The notes beneath the pieces are model-generated. The model was not told where the DNA came from. It made no database searches and saw only the letters and a program-made list of their open reading frames with translations. Of a stretch of 31,079 nt of DNA, positions 8,280 to 17,600 are shown one piece after another (within the stretch, counting starts at the first letter, position 1; each line of letters begins with the position of its first letter). This DNA is from an uncultured bacterium (lineage in GTDB: Bacteria; Cyanobacteriota; Vampirovibrionia; Gastranaerophilales; Gastranaerophilaceae): the NCBI GenBank assembly GCA_949035555.1, contig CAROLD010000021.1:1-31079 (forward strand), written 5' to 3'. The position numbers were made by a program, and so were the translations under genes.

Positions 8280-11200
8280 ATGAAGACAAAGTGGAAAATA
8301 GTAACAGTAGTAGGAATTTTAGCAATAACTTGCGGTGCTTATACGTGGGGAATTCCTGCTGTCGTTAATATAAAAGCGCATAAAAAAGTTATTGAACAGA
8401 AAATTTTTGAAAGTTCAGGATATCCGGTAAATATCGGAACACCTGAACTTTCAATGGGAATTTTTCCGTCCGTATGGCTAAAAAGCAACAATATCTCCGT
8501 TTTAAATAAAAACGGTACAAAAGCGCTTTCAATAGATAATCCTGAATTAAAAATCAAACTGTTTCCACTTCTATTCAAAAAAGTTGAGATTGCAAAAATT
8601 TCATCAACAAAACTTGATGCAAATTTTGTGCTGACAAAAGATTCAAAATTCCTGCTGGGCGATTATCCTATTGATATTAAAACTAACAAGGAAAAGAATA
8701 AATACACTCTATCTAAATTGGAATGGGATTTAGGAGAATATTATATCAATCTTGACGACAACAAAAATAAACAGAAGGTACAGCTGCACGGTGATTATCT
8801 GGAACACGGGAATTATGTCAGAAATAAACACGTTAATCTTGCAACAAAAGGTTCCTTTGTAGTTGATAATAAACCAACCGCCTATATGGCAGATATTTCT
8901 GTTAATTTACCTATAAATCGTTTTTCGGAAGATAAATTAAAAATTGCCGCAAATCTACAAAATTTTGATTTGGCATCAGTTTCTGATTATGTAAATATTG
9001 TTTCAAAGGGTAAAATTAAGAAACTTGGTGGTATTATAAATTTTAATGCTGACACTTCCCCTGATAAGTTCGGCCACAAAAAAATTAACACTACTCTTAC
9101 TACAGAAAAACTGGAAATTTTGGGTAAAGATAAAGCTTCATCTGTTATTTACCCAGATAAACTTACTGCAAAAATAAACTTTAATACAATTGAAAACGGT
9201 ATCAATTTCATAAATTCAACCATTGAAGCCGATAGAATTCATGCATATCTTGACGGCAAAGTTTTCAATCTTGGAGAAAAGGTGCCGCATCTGAACATTA
9301 CTGCCGAAGTTAAAAACACAAGACTTGAAGACATTGTAGCAATTTTACCTGGTTCAGAAACCATACTGCCCGACTTTAATTTATACAAACTCAAAAAATA
9401 TGTTTTCTTCGGAGACGGAGAGGGCAAAGTTACATTTCAAGGACAAGGTAACAGACCACAGGTTAACGGAAAAGTTAATTTAAACAATGTTTACCTAATC
9501 CATCCGATAAAAGGTGCACCTGCAAATGCTGATGTAAATCTAACATTCCAAGGGCAGAAAATGGATTTAGATGTATATGTTCCTACCTCAAAAGATCAAT
9601 ATGTAACAGTAAAAGGCAAGGTAAAAATTGATGGTTCAAAATATTCAGAACTTGAGATAAAAAGTACAGACTCGATTATTTTAACCCCTGTAGAAGAAGT
9701 TTTAACACCTTTACACGAAATTTTAAAATTCCAGCTTGGACCGGTACCAATGATGAAAATTGCCGGTTTTGGAAATATTGAGATGCGTTCGGCTGGTAAA
9801 AAAGTTGACCCGCACATCTGGGGTAATATAAACTTCAAAAACGGAACAGCATCATTTAATGATGTTCACAATCTTGTACTGCATAATGCATCAGGAAATG
9901 TCAATTTCGATGATACAAAAGTTACCTTCAAAACAACAGCTGGCACAATCAATGGAAAACCTGTAGAAATCAAAGGCGATTGTGTTGTACTTGGAAAAAT
10001 GAATGTATATGTGACATCTAAAGGACAAAATATTCCTGCACTTATCAAAACTATCAATACCTCGCCAATTCTTGCGGATGTGCAAAAAGCAATTGCACCG
10101 TTCACAAAACCGACAGGAATTGCAGATGTATTCCTCCATATTTACGGCGAAGTCAAAAACGCAGAAGAAGTTGTATTCAACGAAGATTTATTCTCTAAAG
10201 GTACTATAACTCTTCACAATGCAACAACAGTCTTACAAGACACTTTTCTACCGTTCACAAAAGTCAACGGAGTTGTTAATTTTGACCAATATAACTCAGA
10301 TTATGATGTTAACGGATATGTTAGAAATTCTAAAATATTCGTGAAAGGTACCGGAACCCTTAACGAAATTGATTTAGTTGCAAAATCTGATAAATTTGCA
10401 ATTGATGATTGCAACGACCTTCTTTATCCTGATGTTGAAATGCCGTTCAAAAAAGAAATCGGCAGACTTTATGCATCTTTTACAGGCTATTACAAAGGAA
10501 AAGCAGATGCGGGACAGCTTGATTATGACAAAGTTAAAGTTGACGGAAAATTCTTGCCCAATATGTCTTCAAATGAAGTTATAAGATTAAACGGCGGCAC
10601 ATTCACTATTAGAAAAGGGGTGCTAAAAACCTCAAATCTTAAAGGTTTATTTAACAATAATCCATTTAATCTAACATTAACAATGTCTGATATTTACAAC
10701 ACAATGACAATTAAAGATGCAATATATAATTTCAAAAATTTTGACATAAGTTCTGTAAATAGCATCAAACATCAGGTAAAATTACCGTCTCAATATTCAT
10801 CTCAGCTTGATAACATTGATGATTTAAAAGGGATAATTGATATAAAAGGACATATCAAAAACGGAAATATCCACGCTGATACGAACCTTAAAGACACAAG
10901 TTTTGTTTATAAACCCCTCGGCGCAGTTGTTAGAGTTCTCAACGGCGATGCTAATATTAGAGGAAATACACTTTATTTAAGTAGAATAAATTCACGCGTA
11001 AGCTCTATGCCAGTATTTATGAACGGCAGTATTTCAGATATTTATAACAACCCGAACTTAAATCTGTTTGTAAGCGCAAAACCTACTCAGCAATTCTTTG
11101 ATAGATTTTTGAATGCCAAATCCGTTTATCCTGTTAAAATAAAAGGGGACATAAACTTCAACTCAAATCTAAAAGGAACTCTTGACAGAATTTCATCAAA

Positions 11201-12782
11201 ATCAAATTTAAACATTGGTGAAAACTCGTCAATTTACTATATGGGGGCAACTCTTGCGGGTGCTCCTACAGGGTCAATGACATCAGGCGAACTTACAACA
11301 AACCCGGTATCAGTTATTTCTGATACTGTTTTATATCCTGATAAAGTTCGTGTAAATTCATTAAGATATAATCAAACAGTAACGTCTCAAAACAAAACAA
11401 AATCAGTTCAAAATCAACTGACAGCATCAGGCGAAGTTTCGATATTGAAAAATAATATTCTTGGTTTCAGAAATTTCAAAATTAAAACAAACAACCCAAC
11501 TGATGCCAAAATATTTAATGTACTGCTAAAAAAACCAACAATTAAACAAGGCGTATTCACTTCAGACCTCACAATCAACGGAACATCCCTTGCTCCTTAC
11601 ATTCTGGGAGACCTGAACATCTCAAGTATTGATATTCCTTTGCTCGATGCAACTATAAGAGATATTAATATTGATTTCAAAAATGATTATATAAATGTAC
11701 TCTCAAAAGCCGTTGTATTGACTAATGATATAATTATGAAGGCAAAAATAGTAAACAAGCCCCAACCTCCTGTTATTGTTGAAGACGTAAACGTACAAAT
11801 GGAAGAACTTAATCTTAACGTTATTTCAGATGCTCTTAACGATTTTGAGGCTGACAGCACAAGAAACAAACACCAGCAAACTGCTAATACTGTACCGATT
11901 TCAGCAGAACAGGTAATTATAAAAAATGCGGAAGTTAATGCAGATAAAATTTTAATAAAAAAAGCTGCAGCAACCAACTTCAAATCACAAATGTCTCTTG
12001 ATAGTGACAATGTATTCACAATAAACAATTACAGTTTTAATCTTGCAAACGGCACAGTAGATGGAAATATTAACTATAATCTAAAAACCTTTGACGGTAA
12101 TGCAAAAATGTCCATTAACAATGCAGATGCACAAATTATCAGTGAAAACTTTTTTGACTTACCGGGACAAATGTACGGACACGTTACAGGAGATATGAAT
12201 ATTGCTTGTCGCGGAATGTCCAGCGTTGATTGTATTAACACCCTTAACGGTGAAGGTTCATTTGAAGTTATTGACGGCAGAATGCCAAAACTTGGTTCAC
12301 TGGAATATCTGTTAAAAGCGGGAAATCTAATTACCGGAGGTATTACAGGACTATCCATAAACGGAATTATTGACCTTATAACCCCGCTTAAAACAGGAAA
12401 CTTTGAAAAAATCAGCGGTAATATTAAAGTTAAAGACGGTATTGCAAACGACATTAATGTATATTCAAAAGGCAATGATTTGAATATGTATATGACAGGT
12501 AATTACAATATTTCAACACTTGTTGCTGATATGGAAATCTACGGAAGTTTATCTAAAAACTTCTCGACCCTGCTTGGAAAAATTGGTAATTCATCATTAA
12601 ACCGCTTGTTCAATACCATTCCGGGAGTAAACATTAATGAAATTAATCCGTCTTCAACAAGTAAAATAAATAAAATCCCGAACTTCGATAAAACAAATGT
12701 TCTGCGTGTATTTAAAGCGGAGATCTTTGGTGACATTAACGGCAGTAATTATGTTAAAAGCTTCCGCTGGATAAAAAACTAG
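8280..12782 (+). CDS. Large AsmA-like envelope protein (1,500 residues)
   Basis: The product resembles the AsmA/TamB/YhdP superfamily, long bridge-like proteins thought to carry phospholipids between inner and outer membranes. An N-terminal transmembrane anchor (IVTVVGILAITCGAYTWGIP, about 8-27) is followed by the AsmA-type opening KKVIEQKIFESSGYPVNIG and by more than a thousand residues of repeating beta-strand blocks. These include several GxVxFxGxGxxP-like and GxINFN segments, e.g. GEGKVTFQGQGNRPQVNGKV, and the AsmA C-terminal-like block LNGEGSFEVIDGRMPKLGSL near residue 1,330. It should sit in the periplasm anchored to the inner membrane, which implies a diderm host. It is a single gene with its own promoter and a strong terminator. 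Confidence 0.82.
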   Translation: MKTKWKIVTVVGILAITCGAYTWGIPAVVNIKAHKKVIEQKIFESSGYPVNIGTPELSMGIFPSVWLKSNNISVLNKNGTKALSIDNPELKIKLFPLLFKKVEIAKISSTKLDANFVLTKDSKFLLGDYPIDIKTNKEKNKYTLSKLEWDLGEYYINLDDNKNKQKVQLHGDYLEHGNYVRNKHVNLATKGSFVVDNKPTAYMADISVNLPINRFSEDKLKIAANLQNFDLASVSDYVNIVSKGKIKKLGGIINFNADTSPDKFGHKKINTTLTTEKLEILGKDKASSVIYPDKLTAKINFNTIENGINFINSTIEADRIHAYLDGKVFNLGEKVPHLNITAEVKNTRLEDIVAILPGSETILPDFNLYKLKKYVFFGDGEGKVTFQGQGNRPQVNGKVNLNNVYLIHPIKGAPANADVNLTFQGQKMDLDVYVPTSKDQYVTVKGKVKIDGSKYSELEIKSTDSIILTPVEEVLTPLHEILKFQLGPVPMMKIAGFGNIEMRSAGKKVDPHIWGNINFKNGTASFNDVHNLVLHNASGNVNFDDTKVTFKTTAGTINGKPVEIKGDCVVLGKMNVYVTSKGQNIPALIKTINTSPILADVQKAIAPFTKPTGIADVFLHIYGEVKNAEEVVFNEDLFSKGTITLHNATTVLQDTFLPFTKVNGVVNFDQYNSDYDVNGYVRNSKIFVKGTGTLNEIDLVAKSDKFAIDDCNDLLYPDVEMPFKKEIGRLYASFTGYYKGKADAGQLDYDKVKVDGKFLPNMSSNEVIRLNGGTFTIRKGVLKTSNLKGLFNNNPFNLTLTMSDIYNTMTIKDAIYNFKNFDISSVNSIKHQVKLPSQYSSQLDNIDDLKGIIDIKGHIKNGNIHADTNLKDTSFVYKPLGAVVRVLNGDANIRGNTLYLSRINSRVSSMPVFMNGSISDIYNNPNLNLFVSAKPTQQFFDRFLNAKSVYPVKIKGDINFNSNLKGTLDRISSKSNLNIGENSSIYYMGATLAGAPTGSMTSGELTTNPVSVISDTVLYPDKVRVNSLRYNQTVTSQNKTKSVQNQLTASGEVSILKNNILGFRNFKIKTNNPTDAKIFNVLLKKPTIKQGVFTSDLTINGTSLAPYILGDLNISSIDIPLLDATIRDINIDFKNDYINVLSKAVVLTNDIIMKAKIVNKPQPPVIVEDVNVQMEELNLNVISDALNDFEADSTRNKHQQTANTVPISAEQVIIKNAEVNADKILIKKAAATNFKSQMSLDSDNVFTINNYSFNLANGTVDGNINYNLKTFDGNAKMSINNADAQIISENFFDLPGQMYGHVTGDMNIACRGMSSVDCINTLNGEGSFEVIDGRMPKLGSLEYLLKAGNLITGGITGLSINGIIDLITPLKTGNFEKISGNIKVKDGIANDINVYSKGNDLNMYMTGNYNISTLVADMEIYGSLSKNFSTLLGKIGNSSLNRLFNTIPGVNINEINPSSTSKINKIPNFDKTNVLRVFKAEIFGDINGSNYVKSFRWIKN

Positions 12783-12805
12783 AGGTAAACGTTGCCACAA
12801 AAATA

Positions 12806-12837
12806 AAAAAGGCGGTGCTTATAAGCACTGCCTTTTT
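12806..12837. terminator. Bidirectional terminator between the AsmA-like gene and accC
   Basis: A GC-rich stem (GGCGGTGCTT with AAGCACTGCC, one G-T pair) is flanked by an A run on the left and a T run on the right. It therefore works as an intrinsic terminator for both converging units. Confidence 0.9.
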
Positions 12838-12850
12838 ATAACAATTAGTC

Positions 12851-14203
12851 TTATTTCAAACCTTTTCGTTTGTAAAATTCTTCAATAAATCCTGTATTGA
12901 ATTTACCGCTCATAAAGATTTCGTCTTCAATAATAGCCTGATGGAACGGAATAGTTGTTTCGACACCTGTAACAACATATTCTTTTAAGGCTCTGTACAT
13001 TCTTCGGCGAGCTTCATTACGAGTTCTGCCCCAGCAAATAAGCTTACCTATCATAGAATCATAATATGGAGGAATTACATAATCCTGATAAACATGCGAA
13101 TCAACTCTCACACCAAAACCACCGGGAGCAAGATAACCGGAAATTGTTCCGGGATTTGGCATAAAGTCTTTTGCCGGATTTTCAGCATTTATACGACATT
13201 CAATAGCGTGCCCGTATAATTTGATATCATCCTGCGTATAACTTAATTTTTCACCTGCGGCTACAAGAATTTGTTCACGCACCAAGTCAACCTGAGAAAT
13301 CATTTCGGTAACACAGTGTTCAACCTGAATACGAGTATTCATTTCCATAAAGTACCATTTACCGTCATGGTCAAGCAAGAATTCACAAGTTCCTGCTCCT
13401 TCATAGTCAATTGCTTTTGCCGCACGAACTGCCGCTGCGCCCATTTCGCGTCTTGTTTCTTCATCAATTGCAGGGGAAGGGGCTTCTTCGAGCAATTTCT
13501 GGTGACGTCTTTGAATTGAACAATCTCTTTCACCTAAGTGAACGACATTACCAAAGCTGTCGCCTAAGATTTGCACTTCAATATGACGAGGATTTTCCAG
13601 ATATTTTTCAGCATAAACATCAGGATTACCAAAGAAATTCTTTGCTTCTGCCTGACAAAGTTCCATATTCAATTGAACATCATCATCGCTTCTGCATATT
13701 CTCATACCTTTGCCGCCACCGCCGGCTGTAGCTTTTAGGATAATCGGATAACCTACGCGATTTGCAAAATCTTGAACCTCTTCAACTGATTTTACAATAC
13801 CTGTACCCGGAGTTACCGGTACATCATTTTCAATCATTGTTTTACGTGCAGTAGCTTTATCGCCCATTTTCCTCATCGCTTCAGAAGAAGGTCCGATAAA
13901 CTTAATCCCTTGTTTTTCGCAAATTTCAACAAAATCAGCTCTTTCTGACATAAATCCGTATCCCGGATGGATAGCGTCAGCACCGGCAACCATAGCCGCT
14001 GACATAATAGCAGGAATGCTCAAATAACTGTCTGCACTTTTAGCAGGACCAATACAATACGCTTCAGTAGCCAATCTTACGTGGAGAGAATTAGCATCTG
14101 CTTGAGAATAAATAGCAACAGTAGGAATACCAAGCTCTCTGCAAGCTCTAATAATTCTTACTGCAATTTCTCCCCTATTTGCAATTAATACTTTTCTAAA
14201 CAT
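12851..14203 (-). CDS. accC: Biotin carboxylase subunit of acetyl-CoA carboxylase
   Basis: AccC carboxylates the biotin of AccB using ATP and bicarbonate, the first half-reaction of fatty acid synthesis. I start at ATG 14203 (MFRKVLIANRGEIAVRI), which matches the family start exactly and has AAGGGA upstream; a start 15 codons further up is unlikely. Visible are VAIYSQADANSLHVRLA, HPGYGFMSE, the ATP-grasp glycine loop KATAGGGGKGMR, HIEVQILGD, ERDCSIQRRHQKLLEEAPSP and MEMNTRIQVEHCVTE. Length is 450, normal. It is the last gene of efp-accB-accC, 70 bp after accB. Confidence 0.97.
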   Translation of the reverse strand: MFRKVLIANRGEIAVRIIRACRELGIPTVAIYSQADANSLHVRLATEAYCIGPAKSADSYLSIPAIMSAAMVAGADAIHPGYGFMSERADFVEICEKQGIKFIGPSSEAMRKMGDKATARKTMIENDVPVTPGTGIVKSVEEVQDFANRVGYPIILKATAGGGGKGMRICRSDDDVQLNMELCQAEAKNFFGNPDVYAEKYLENPRHIEVQILGDSFGNVVHLGERDCSIQRRHQKLLEEAPSPAIDEETRREMGAAAVRAAKAIDYEGAGTCEFLLDHDGKWYFMEMNTRIQVEHCVTEMISQVDLVREQILVAAGEKLSYTQDDIKLYGHAIECRINAENPAKDFMPNPGTISGYLAPGGFGVRVDSHVYQDYVIPPYYDSMIGKLICWGRTRNEARRRMYRALKEYVVTGVETTIPFHQAIIEDEIFMSGKFNTGFIEEFYKRKGLK

Positions 14204-14273
14204 TTCAAAATCCCTTATCAAAGTAAGAAGTGAACGGATTGTAACCATTCACTCCTCACAATTAAAAAATTAC

Positions 14274-14729
14274 TTACTCAACATACATGAGAACTTGTCC
14301 GAATTCAACAGGCTGTCCGTCTTCAACACAAACTTCAATAATTTTGCCTGAAACTTCGGCTTTAATTTCGTTCATCATTTTCATAGCTTCAACAATACAA
14401 ACAACATCTCCTTGTTTAATTGATGCACCTTCTTTTACAAACGGCTCAGCATCAGGTGATGGTGCTTTATAGAAAGTACCGACCATCGGAGATGTAATCG
14501 GAGTACCTTTTTTAGCCTGAGAAGCATTTTCAGCAACAGGCGCAGAAGCCGCAGGAGCAACTGCCGGAGCTGATACAGGAGCCACAGCCGCCACTTGTGG
14601 AGCTGAAGCTACAATAACATCTTTTCTTAATGTAATAGCTTGTTCGCCATCTTCTAAAGAAATTTCGGTTAAACCTGTTTCTGATAATACTTTTGCTAAT
14701 TTTTCGATATATTCTGTTTCAAATTTCAT
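14274..14729 (-). CDS. accB: Biotin carboxyl carrier protein of acetyl-CoA carboxylase
   Basis: The carrier holds biotin on Lys117 in the motif EAMKMMNE, inside a C-terminal lipoyl/biotinyl domain (PMVGTFYKAPSPDAEPFV to the end). A flexible Ala/Pro/Val-rich linker (about 40-70) joins it to an N-terminal helix pair (YIEKLAKVLSETGLTEI). Length is 151. GAGGAAA precedes the ATG. It lies between efp and accC in one minus-strand unit; efp next to accB is also the usual cyanobacterial arrangement. Confidence 0.96.
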   Translation of the reverse strand: MKFETEYIEKLAKVLSETGLTEISLEDGEQAITLRKDVIVASAPQVAAVAPVSAPAVAPAASAPVAENASQAKKGTPITSPMVGTFYKAPSPDAEPFVKEGASIKQGDVVCIVEAMKMMNEIKAEVSGKIIEVCVEDGQPVEFGQVLMYVE

Positions 14730-14756
14730 TTGTTTTCCTCTTTTTAGTATTTAATA

Positions 14757-15314
14757 CTAGCATCTGTCTAAGTATTCGTTAGTTCTGGTGTCAACTCTTA
14801 TTACATCACCGTTAGCAACGAAGAACGGAACGTTAACAACTGCACCAGTTTCCAATGTAGCCGGTTTAGTACCGCCTTGAGAAGTGTTACCTTTTTCTGA
14901 TGGAGGCGTATCAACAACTTCCAACTCAACGTGTGCAGGAATATCAACACCGATAATTTTACCTTCGTGAAGTAAAATCATAACATTCATATTTTCTTTC
15001 AAGTATTTAATGCCGCTTCCGATTTGAGCTTCGTCAACATGCATCTGGTCATAGCTTTCATTATCCATCATAACAAATGCTGAACCTTCTTTATATAAGT
15101 ATTGCATTTCACGTCTGTCAAGAGTTGCTTTAGCAACTTTTTCGCCGGCTCTGAATGTTTTTTCCACAACCTGACCGGTAATAACATTTTTCAATTTAGA
15201 CCTTACAAATGCAGCACCTTTACCAGGTTTTACATGCAAGAATTCAACAACAGACCACAATCCATTATCTAATTCAACTGTTAAGCCTGTTTTAAAATCG
15301 TTTACTGAAATCAT
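14757..15314 (-). CDS. efp: Translation elongation factor P
   Basis: EF-P relieves ribosome stalling at polyproline. The 185-residue product has the three beta-barrel domains in order: the KOW-like N domain with FLHVKPGKGAAFVRSKLKN, in which the modifiable Lys lies in the loop PGKGA, then DRREMQYLYKEGSAFVMMD, then the C domain ending GDVIRVDTRTNEYLDRC. Neither epmA nor epmB is in the window, so the modification type cannot be judged. It is the first gene of efp-accB-accC, with a good promoter just upstream. Confidence 0.97.
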   Translation of the reverse strand: MISVNDFKTGLTVELDNGLWSVVEFLHVKPGKGAAFVRSKLKNVITGQVVEKTFRAGEKVAKATLDRREMQYLYKEGSAFVMMDNESYDQMHVDEAQIGSGIKYLKENMNVMILLHEGKIIGVDIPAHVELEVVDTPPSEKGNTSQGGTKPATLETGAVVNVPFFVANGDVIRVDTRTNEYLDRC

Positions 15315-15357
15315 ATTTTTCCCCTTTTTAAAAGTGATTCTCTATTCTTGTATGTCG

Positions 15358-15385
15358 ATAATACCACAAAAATCTTCTTTTTCAA
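15358..15385 (-). promoter_or_regulatory. Promoter of efp-accB-accC
   Basis: On the minus strand: -35 TTGAAA (15385-15380), 16-bp spacer, -10 TATTAT (15363-15358). It faces efp, whose ATG is at 15314. Confidence 0.55.
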
Positions 15386-15390
15386 AATTA

Positions 15391-15407
15391 CTTTACATTA
15401 TGTAAAG
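15391..15407. promoter_or_regulatory. Palindromic operator-like site between efp and a prepilin gene
   Basis: CTTTACAT-T-ATGTAAAG is a perfect inverted repeat with 8-bp arms around one central base. It sits just upstream of the -35 boxes of the two divergent promoters (5 bp from the efp one, 12 bp from the other), the usual place for a dimeric activator or repressor. The regulator is not identified. Confidence 0.45.
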
Positions 15408-15419
15408 GGTATTAAAAAC

Positions 15420-15448
15420 TTGAGGAATAAAAAAACATATGCTATAAT
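15420..15448 (+). promoter_or_regulatory. Promoter of the prepilin-like gene at 15483
   Basis: TTGAGG (15420-15425), 17-bp spacer, TATAAT (15443-15448) with an extended -10 TGC directly before it. The transcript would begin near 15455, leaving a leader of about 28 bases with a purine-rich GGGAAG site before the ATG. Confidence 0.7.
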
Positions 15449-15482
15449 AAATATATAATTCTAATTAAGAGCGGGAAGAAAC

Positions 15483-16091
15483 ATGATTAAAAAAGCTTTA
15501 GCATTCACGTTAGCAGAAGTACTTATTACAATGTCTATTGTAGGAGTAGTTGCAGCATTAACAATTCCGACATTGCATTATCAAAAGACAAAAAAAGAAT
15601 ATTCAACAAAATTGAAGAACTTTTTCAGCAAGATGGACAATGCAGTTTTGGAAATGCAAGTTGAAAAAGGCTCATTCAGAGATATGAAAAAACCTACTGA
15701 AGCAACAAAAATAGCTTGGTATATGGATAATATTGATCCATATATGGGTCACGATTATGTAAAAGGCAGACGTGTATATTTTAAAGATGGATCATATTTT
15801 AGTATTGAAAATATAGGCGGGTGCCAAGATATGGTTTATGATGTGAACGGAGAGAAAAAACCAAATTCTACAGGAAAAGATCAATTTAGATTTTTATATT
15901 GTTTTGATGATACTAATAGAATACACTGGTTTGGGAACGCAGAAGTATTCTTCGGAACATATGGGTCAGGAATGCATTCTATGAGCAGACCGGAAATGAT
16001 ATCTAAATGCAGAAGCAATAAAAATTATTGTTCAAAATTACTCCAGAATGACCTCTGGGAATTTAAAGATGATTATCCAATTAAGTTCTAA
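15483..16091 (+). CDS. Type IV prepilin-like (pseudopilin) protein
   Basis: The N-terminus is a class III signal: a short basic leader (MIKKALA), then FTLAEVLITMSIVGVVAALT, a hydrophobic helix with the Glu at +5 that the prepilin peptidase/methylase recognises. The -1 residue is Ala, not the usual Gly. The remaining 170 residues hold a small globular domain with Cys residues (GGCQDMVYD, FLYCFDD, SKCRSNKNYCSKL) and a Ca-site-like DVNGEKKPN. The fold would be a minor pilin or type II secretion pseudopilin. It is a single gene with its own extended -10 promoter and a strong terminator, away from any assembly genes. Confidence 0.85.
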   Translation: MIKKALAFTLAEVLITMSIVGVVAALTIPTLHYQKTKKEYSTKLKNFFSKMDNAVLEMQVEKGSFRDMKKPTEATKIAWYMDNIDPYMGHDYVKGRRVYFKDGSYFSIENIGGCQDMVYDVNGEKKPNSTGKDQFRFLYCFDDTNRIHWFGNAEVFFGTYGSGMHSMSRPEMISKCRSNKNYCSKLLQNDLWEFKDDYPIKF

Positions 16092-16097
16092 ATAATT

Positions 16098-16136
16098 AAA
16101 AAGACGGCCATTCAGAATAAGAATGGTCGTCTTTTT
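16098..16136 (+). terminator. Terminator of the prepilin-like gene
   Basis: A long stem (AAAAAGACGGCCATTC with GAATGGTCGTCTTTTT, one G-T pair) and a 7-base loop end in a T run, just after the stop at 16091. Confidence 0.92.
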
Positions 16137-16147
16137 ATATTACAAGC

Positions 16148-16174
16148 AAAAAAAAGTTGCCAGATTATGGCAAC
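16148..16174 (-). terminator. Minus-strand terminator with no gene in front of it
   Basis: Read leftwards, GTTGCC-loop-GGCAAC is followed by eight T residues, a textbook intrinsic terminator on the minus strand. The nearest minus-strand gene (16524-17528) already has its own stem-loop at 16451-16502, so this one may end a separate small transcript. Confidence 0.7.
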
Positions 16175-16450
16175 ATTAAATAAACACGAGGATATTAAGA
16201 GAGAGAGTATAAAAAACTTGTTTTGCTTAAATCCTTTTCACATATAATTTAGAATTTAATATCTTTTCCTTTTGAATGAACTTTGCATTCCTCTTACATC
16301 TTTATAAACGTTTTCTTTTTTTAAAAATTGCCTTTTTGTTTTAAATGTTGTTAACATTCCGTAATCAGGGGTAAGGCGTATAGATTAAGTATATACCTAG
16401 CATTGACAATATATGCAAAGTTTAAATTTTTGCTTAATAATTATCAGTTA
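16175..16450 (-). ncRNA. Gene-free interval, possible small RNA on the minus strand
   Basis: No protein gene is visible between the terminator of the prepilin gene and that of the GGGtGRT operon. On the minus strand a possible promoter (TTGTCA at 16408-16403, 16-bp spacer, TAATCT) points to the orphan terminator at 16148-16174, giving a transcript of up to about 240 bases. It has a purine-rich middle and one tiny frame (MQSSFKRKRY) after AAGAGG. It does not resemble 6S, SRP or RNase P RNA to my eye. The call rests only on the promoter-like and terminator signals. Confidence 0.22.
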
Positions 16451-16502
16451 AAAGACCGGATTTTTAATTCTGAAGTTGATTCAGAAGCTAAATCCGGTCT
16501 TT
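16451..16502. terminator. Terminator of the GGGtGRT operon, nested stem-loop
   Basis: A 13-bp stem (AAAGACCGGATTT with AAATCCGGTCTTT) encloses a second 7-bp hairpin (TTCTGAA/TTCAGAA). T runs lie on both sides, longer on the plus strand (to 16507). It lies 21 bp past the stop of the minus-strand gene at 16524. Confidence 0.85.
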
Positions 16503-16523
16503 TTTTATTTTTTATAAATTAGA

Positions 16524-17528
16524 CTATTTGCTCATAGCTTGAGAAACAGCAACAGCACATGCAACAGTTGCACCTACCATTGGATTGTTACCCATACCGA
16601 TAACACCCATCATCTCTACGTGAGCCGGAACAGATGAAGAACCGGCAAATTGAGCATCACCGTGCATTCTGCCCATAGTATCAGTCATACCGTATGAAGC
16701 AGGACCTGCTGCAACGTTATCAGGGTGAAGTGTTCTACCAGTACCACCACCAGATGCTACTGAGAAGTATTTTCTGTCATTTTCAAAACACCATTTTTTG
16801 TAAGTACCCGCAACTGGGTGTTGGAAACGGGTCGGGTTAGTTGAGTTACCGGTGATTGATACATCAACACCTTCTTTAATCATAATTGCAACACCTTCTG
16901 ATACATCATCTGCACCGTAGCATCTTACTTTTGCTCTTTCGCCATCTGAGAATGGAGTTTCTTTAACAATTTTCAATTCCCCGGTTTTGAAATCATATTC
17001 TGTTTCAACAGCAGTAAAACCGTTGATTCTTGCGATAACATATGCAGCGTCTTTTCCTAAACCGTTCAAGATAACTCTTAAAGGTTCTTTTCTAACTCTG
17101 TTAGCATTTCTTGCAATACCGATAGCGCCTTCAGCAGCAGCAAAAGATTCGTGACCGGCTAAGAAACAGAAACATTTTGTTTCTTCTCTTAAAAGCATAG
17201 CTCCTAAGTTACCATGCCCGATACCAACCTGACGTCTGTCACCTACAGAACCAGGTACAGCAAAAGCCTGCAACCCTAAACCGATAGCTTCTGCAACATC
17301 AGCCGCTTCAGTTAAACCTTTTTTGATTGCAATAGCACAACCTAAAGTGTATGCCCAAGATGCGTTATCGAATGCGATAGGCTGAATGCCTTTTACTATT
17401 GCATCAACATCAATTCCTTTTGATAAGCATAAATCGCGAGCTTCTTCCAAGTTTTTGAAACCATATTCAGGTAAAACTTTAGCTAGAGTAGCTTCACGTC
17501 TATCTTGTCCTTCAAATTTTACTGTCAT
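16524..17528 (-). CDS. GGGtGRT protein (family of unknown function)
   Basis: The 334-residue product belongs to the family named after its GGGTGRT signature, here ASGGGTGRTLHPDNVAAGP followed by YGMTDTMGRMHGDAQFAG. Other conserved-looking blocks are GHGNLGAMLLREETKCFCFL, NGLGKDAAYVIARINGF and VEMMGVIGMGNNPMVGATVA at the C-terminus. The family occurs mainly in anaerobes and is habitually adjacent to a NifU-like protein, as here; its biochemical role is not known. AAGGAA precedes the ATG. It is second in a two-gene unit, 72 bp after its partner. Confidence 0.9.
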   Translation of the reverse strand: MTVKFEGQDRREATLAKVLPEYGFKNLEEARDLCLSKGIDVDAIVKGIQPIAFDNASWAYTLGCAIAIKKGLTEAADVAEAIGLGLQAFAVPGSVGDRRQVGIGHGNLGAMLLREETKCFCFLAGHESFAAAEGAIGIARNANRVRKEPLRVILNGLGKDAAYVIARINGFTAVETEYDFKTGELKIVKETPFSDGERAKVRCYGADDVSEGVAIMIKEGVDVSITGNSTNPTRFQHPVAGTYKKWCFENDRKYFSVASGGGTGRTLHPDNVAAGPASYGMTDTMGRMHGDAQFAGSSSVPAHVEMMGVIGMGNNPMVGATVACAVAVSQAMSK

Positions 17529-17600
17529 TTTATTTTCCTTTATATTATTACTTGTTAAACTTGAGTCTCCAAAAATGAGAGAAAAGAGTTGTATATACCC

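Noticed and set aside
16403..16408. Plus-strand TTGACA as a promoter for a tiny RNA ending at 16507
   Set aside because: No -10 box lies 15-19 bp downstream; the nearest candidate is about 25 bp away.
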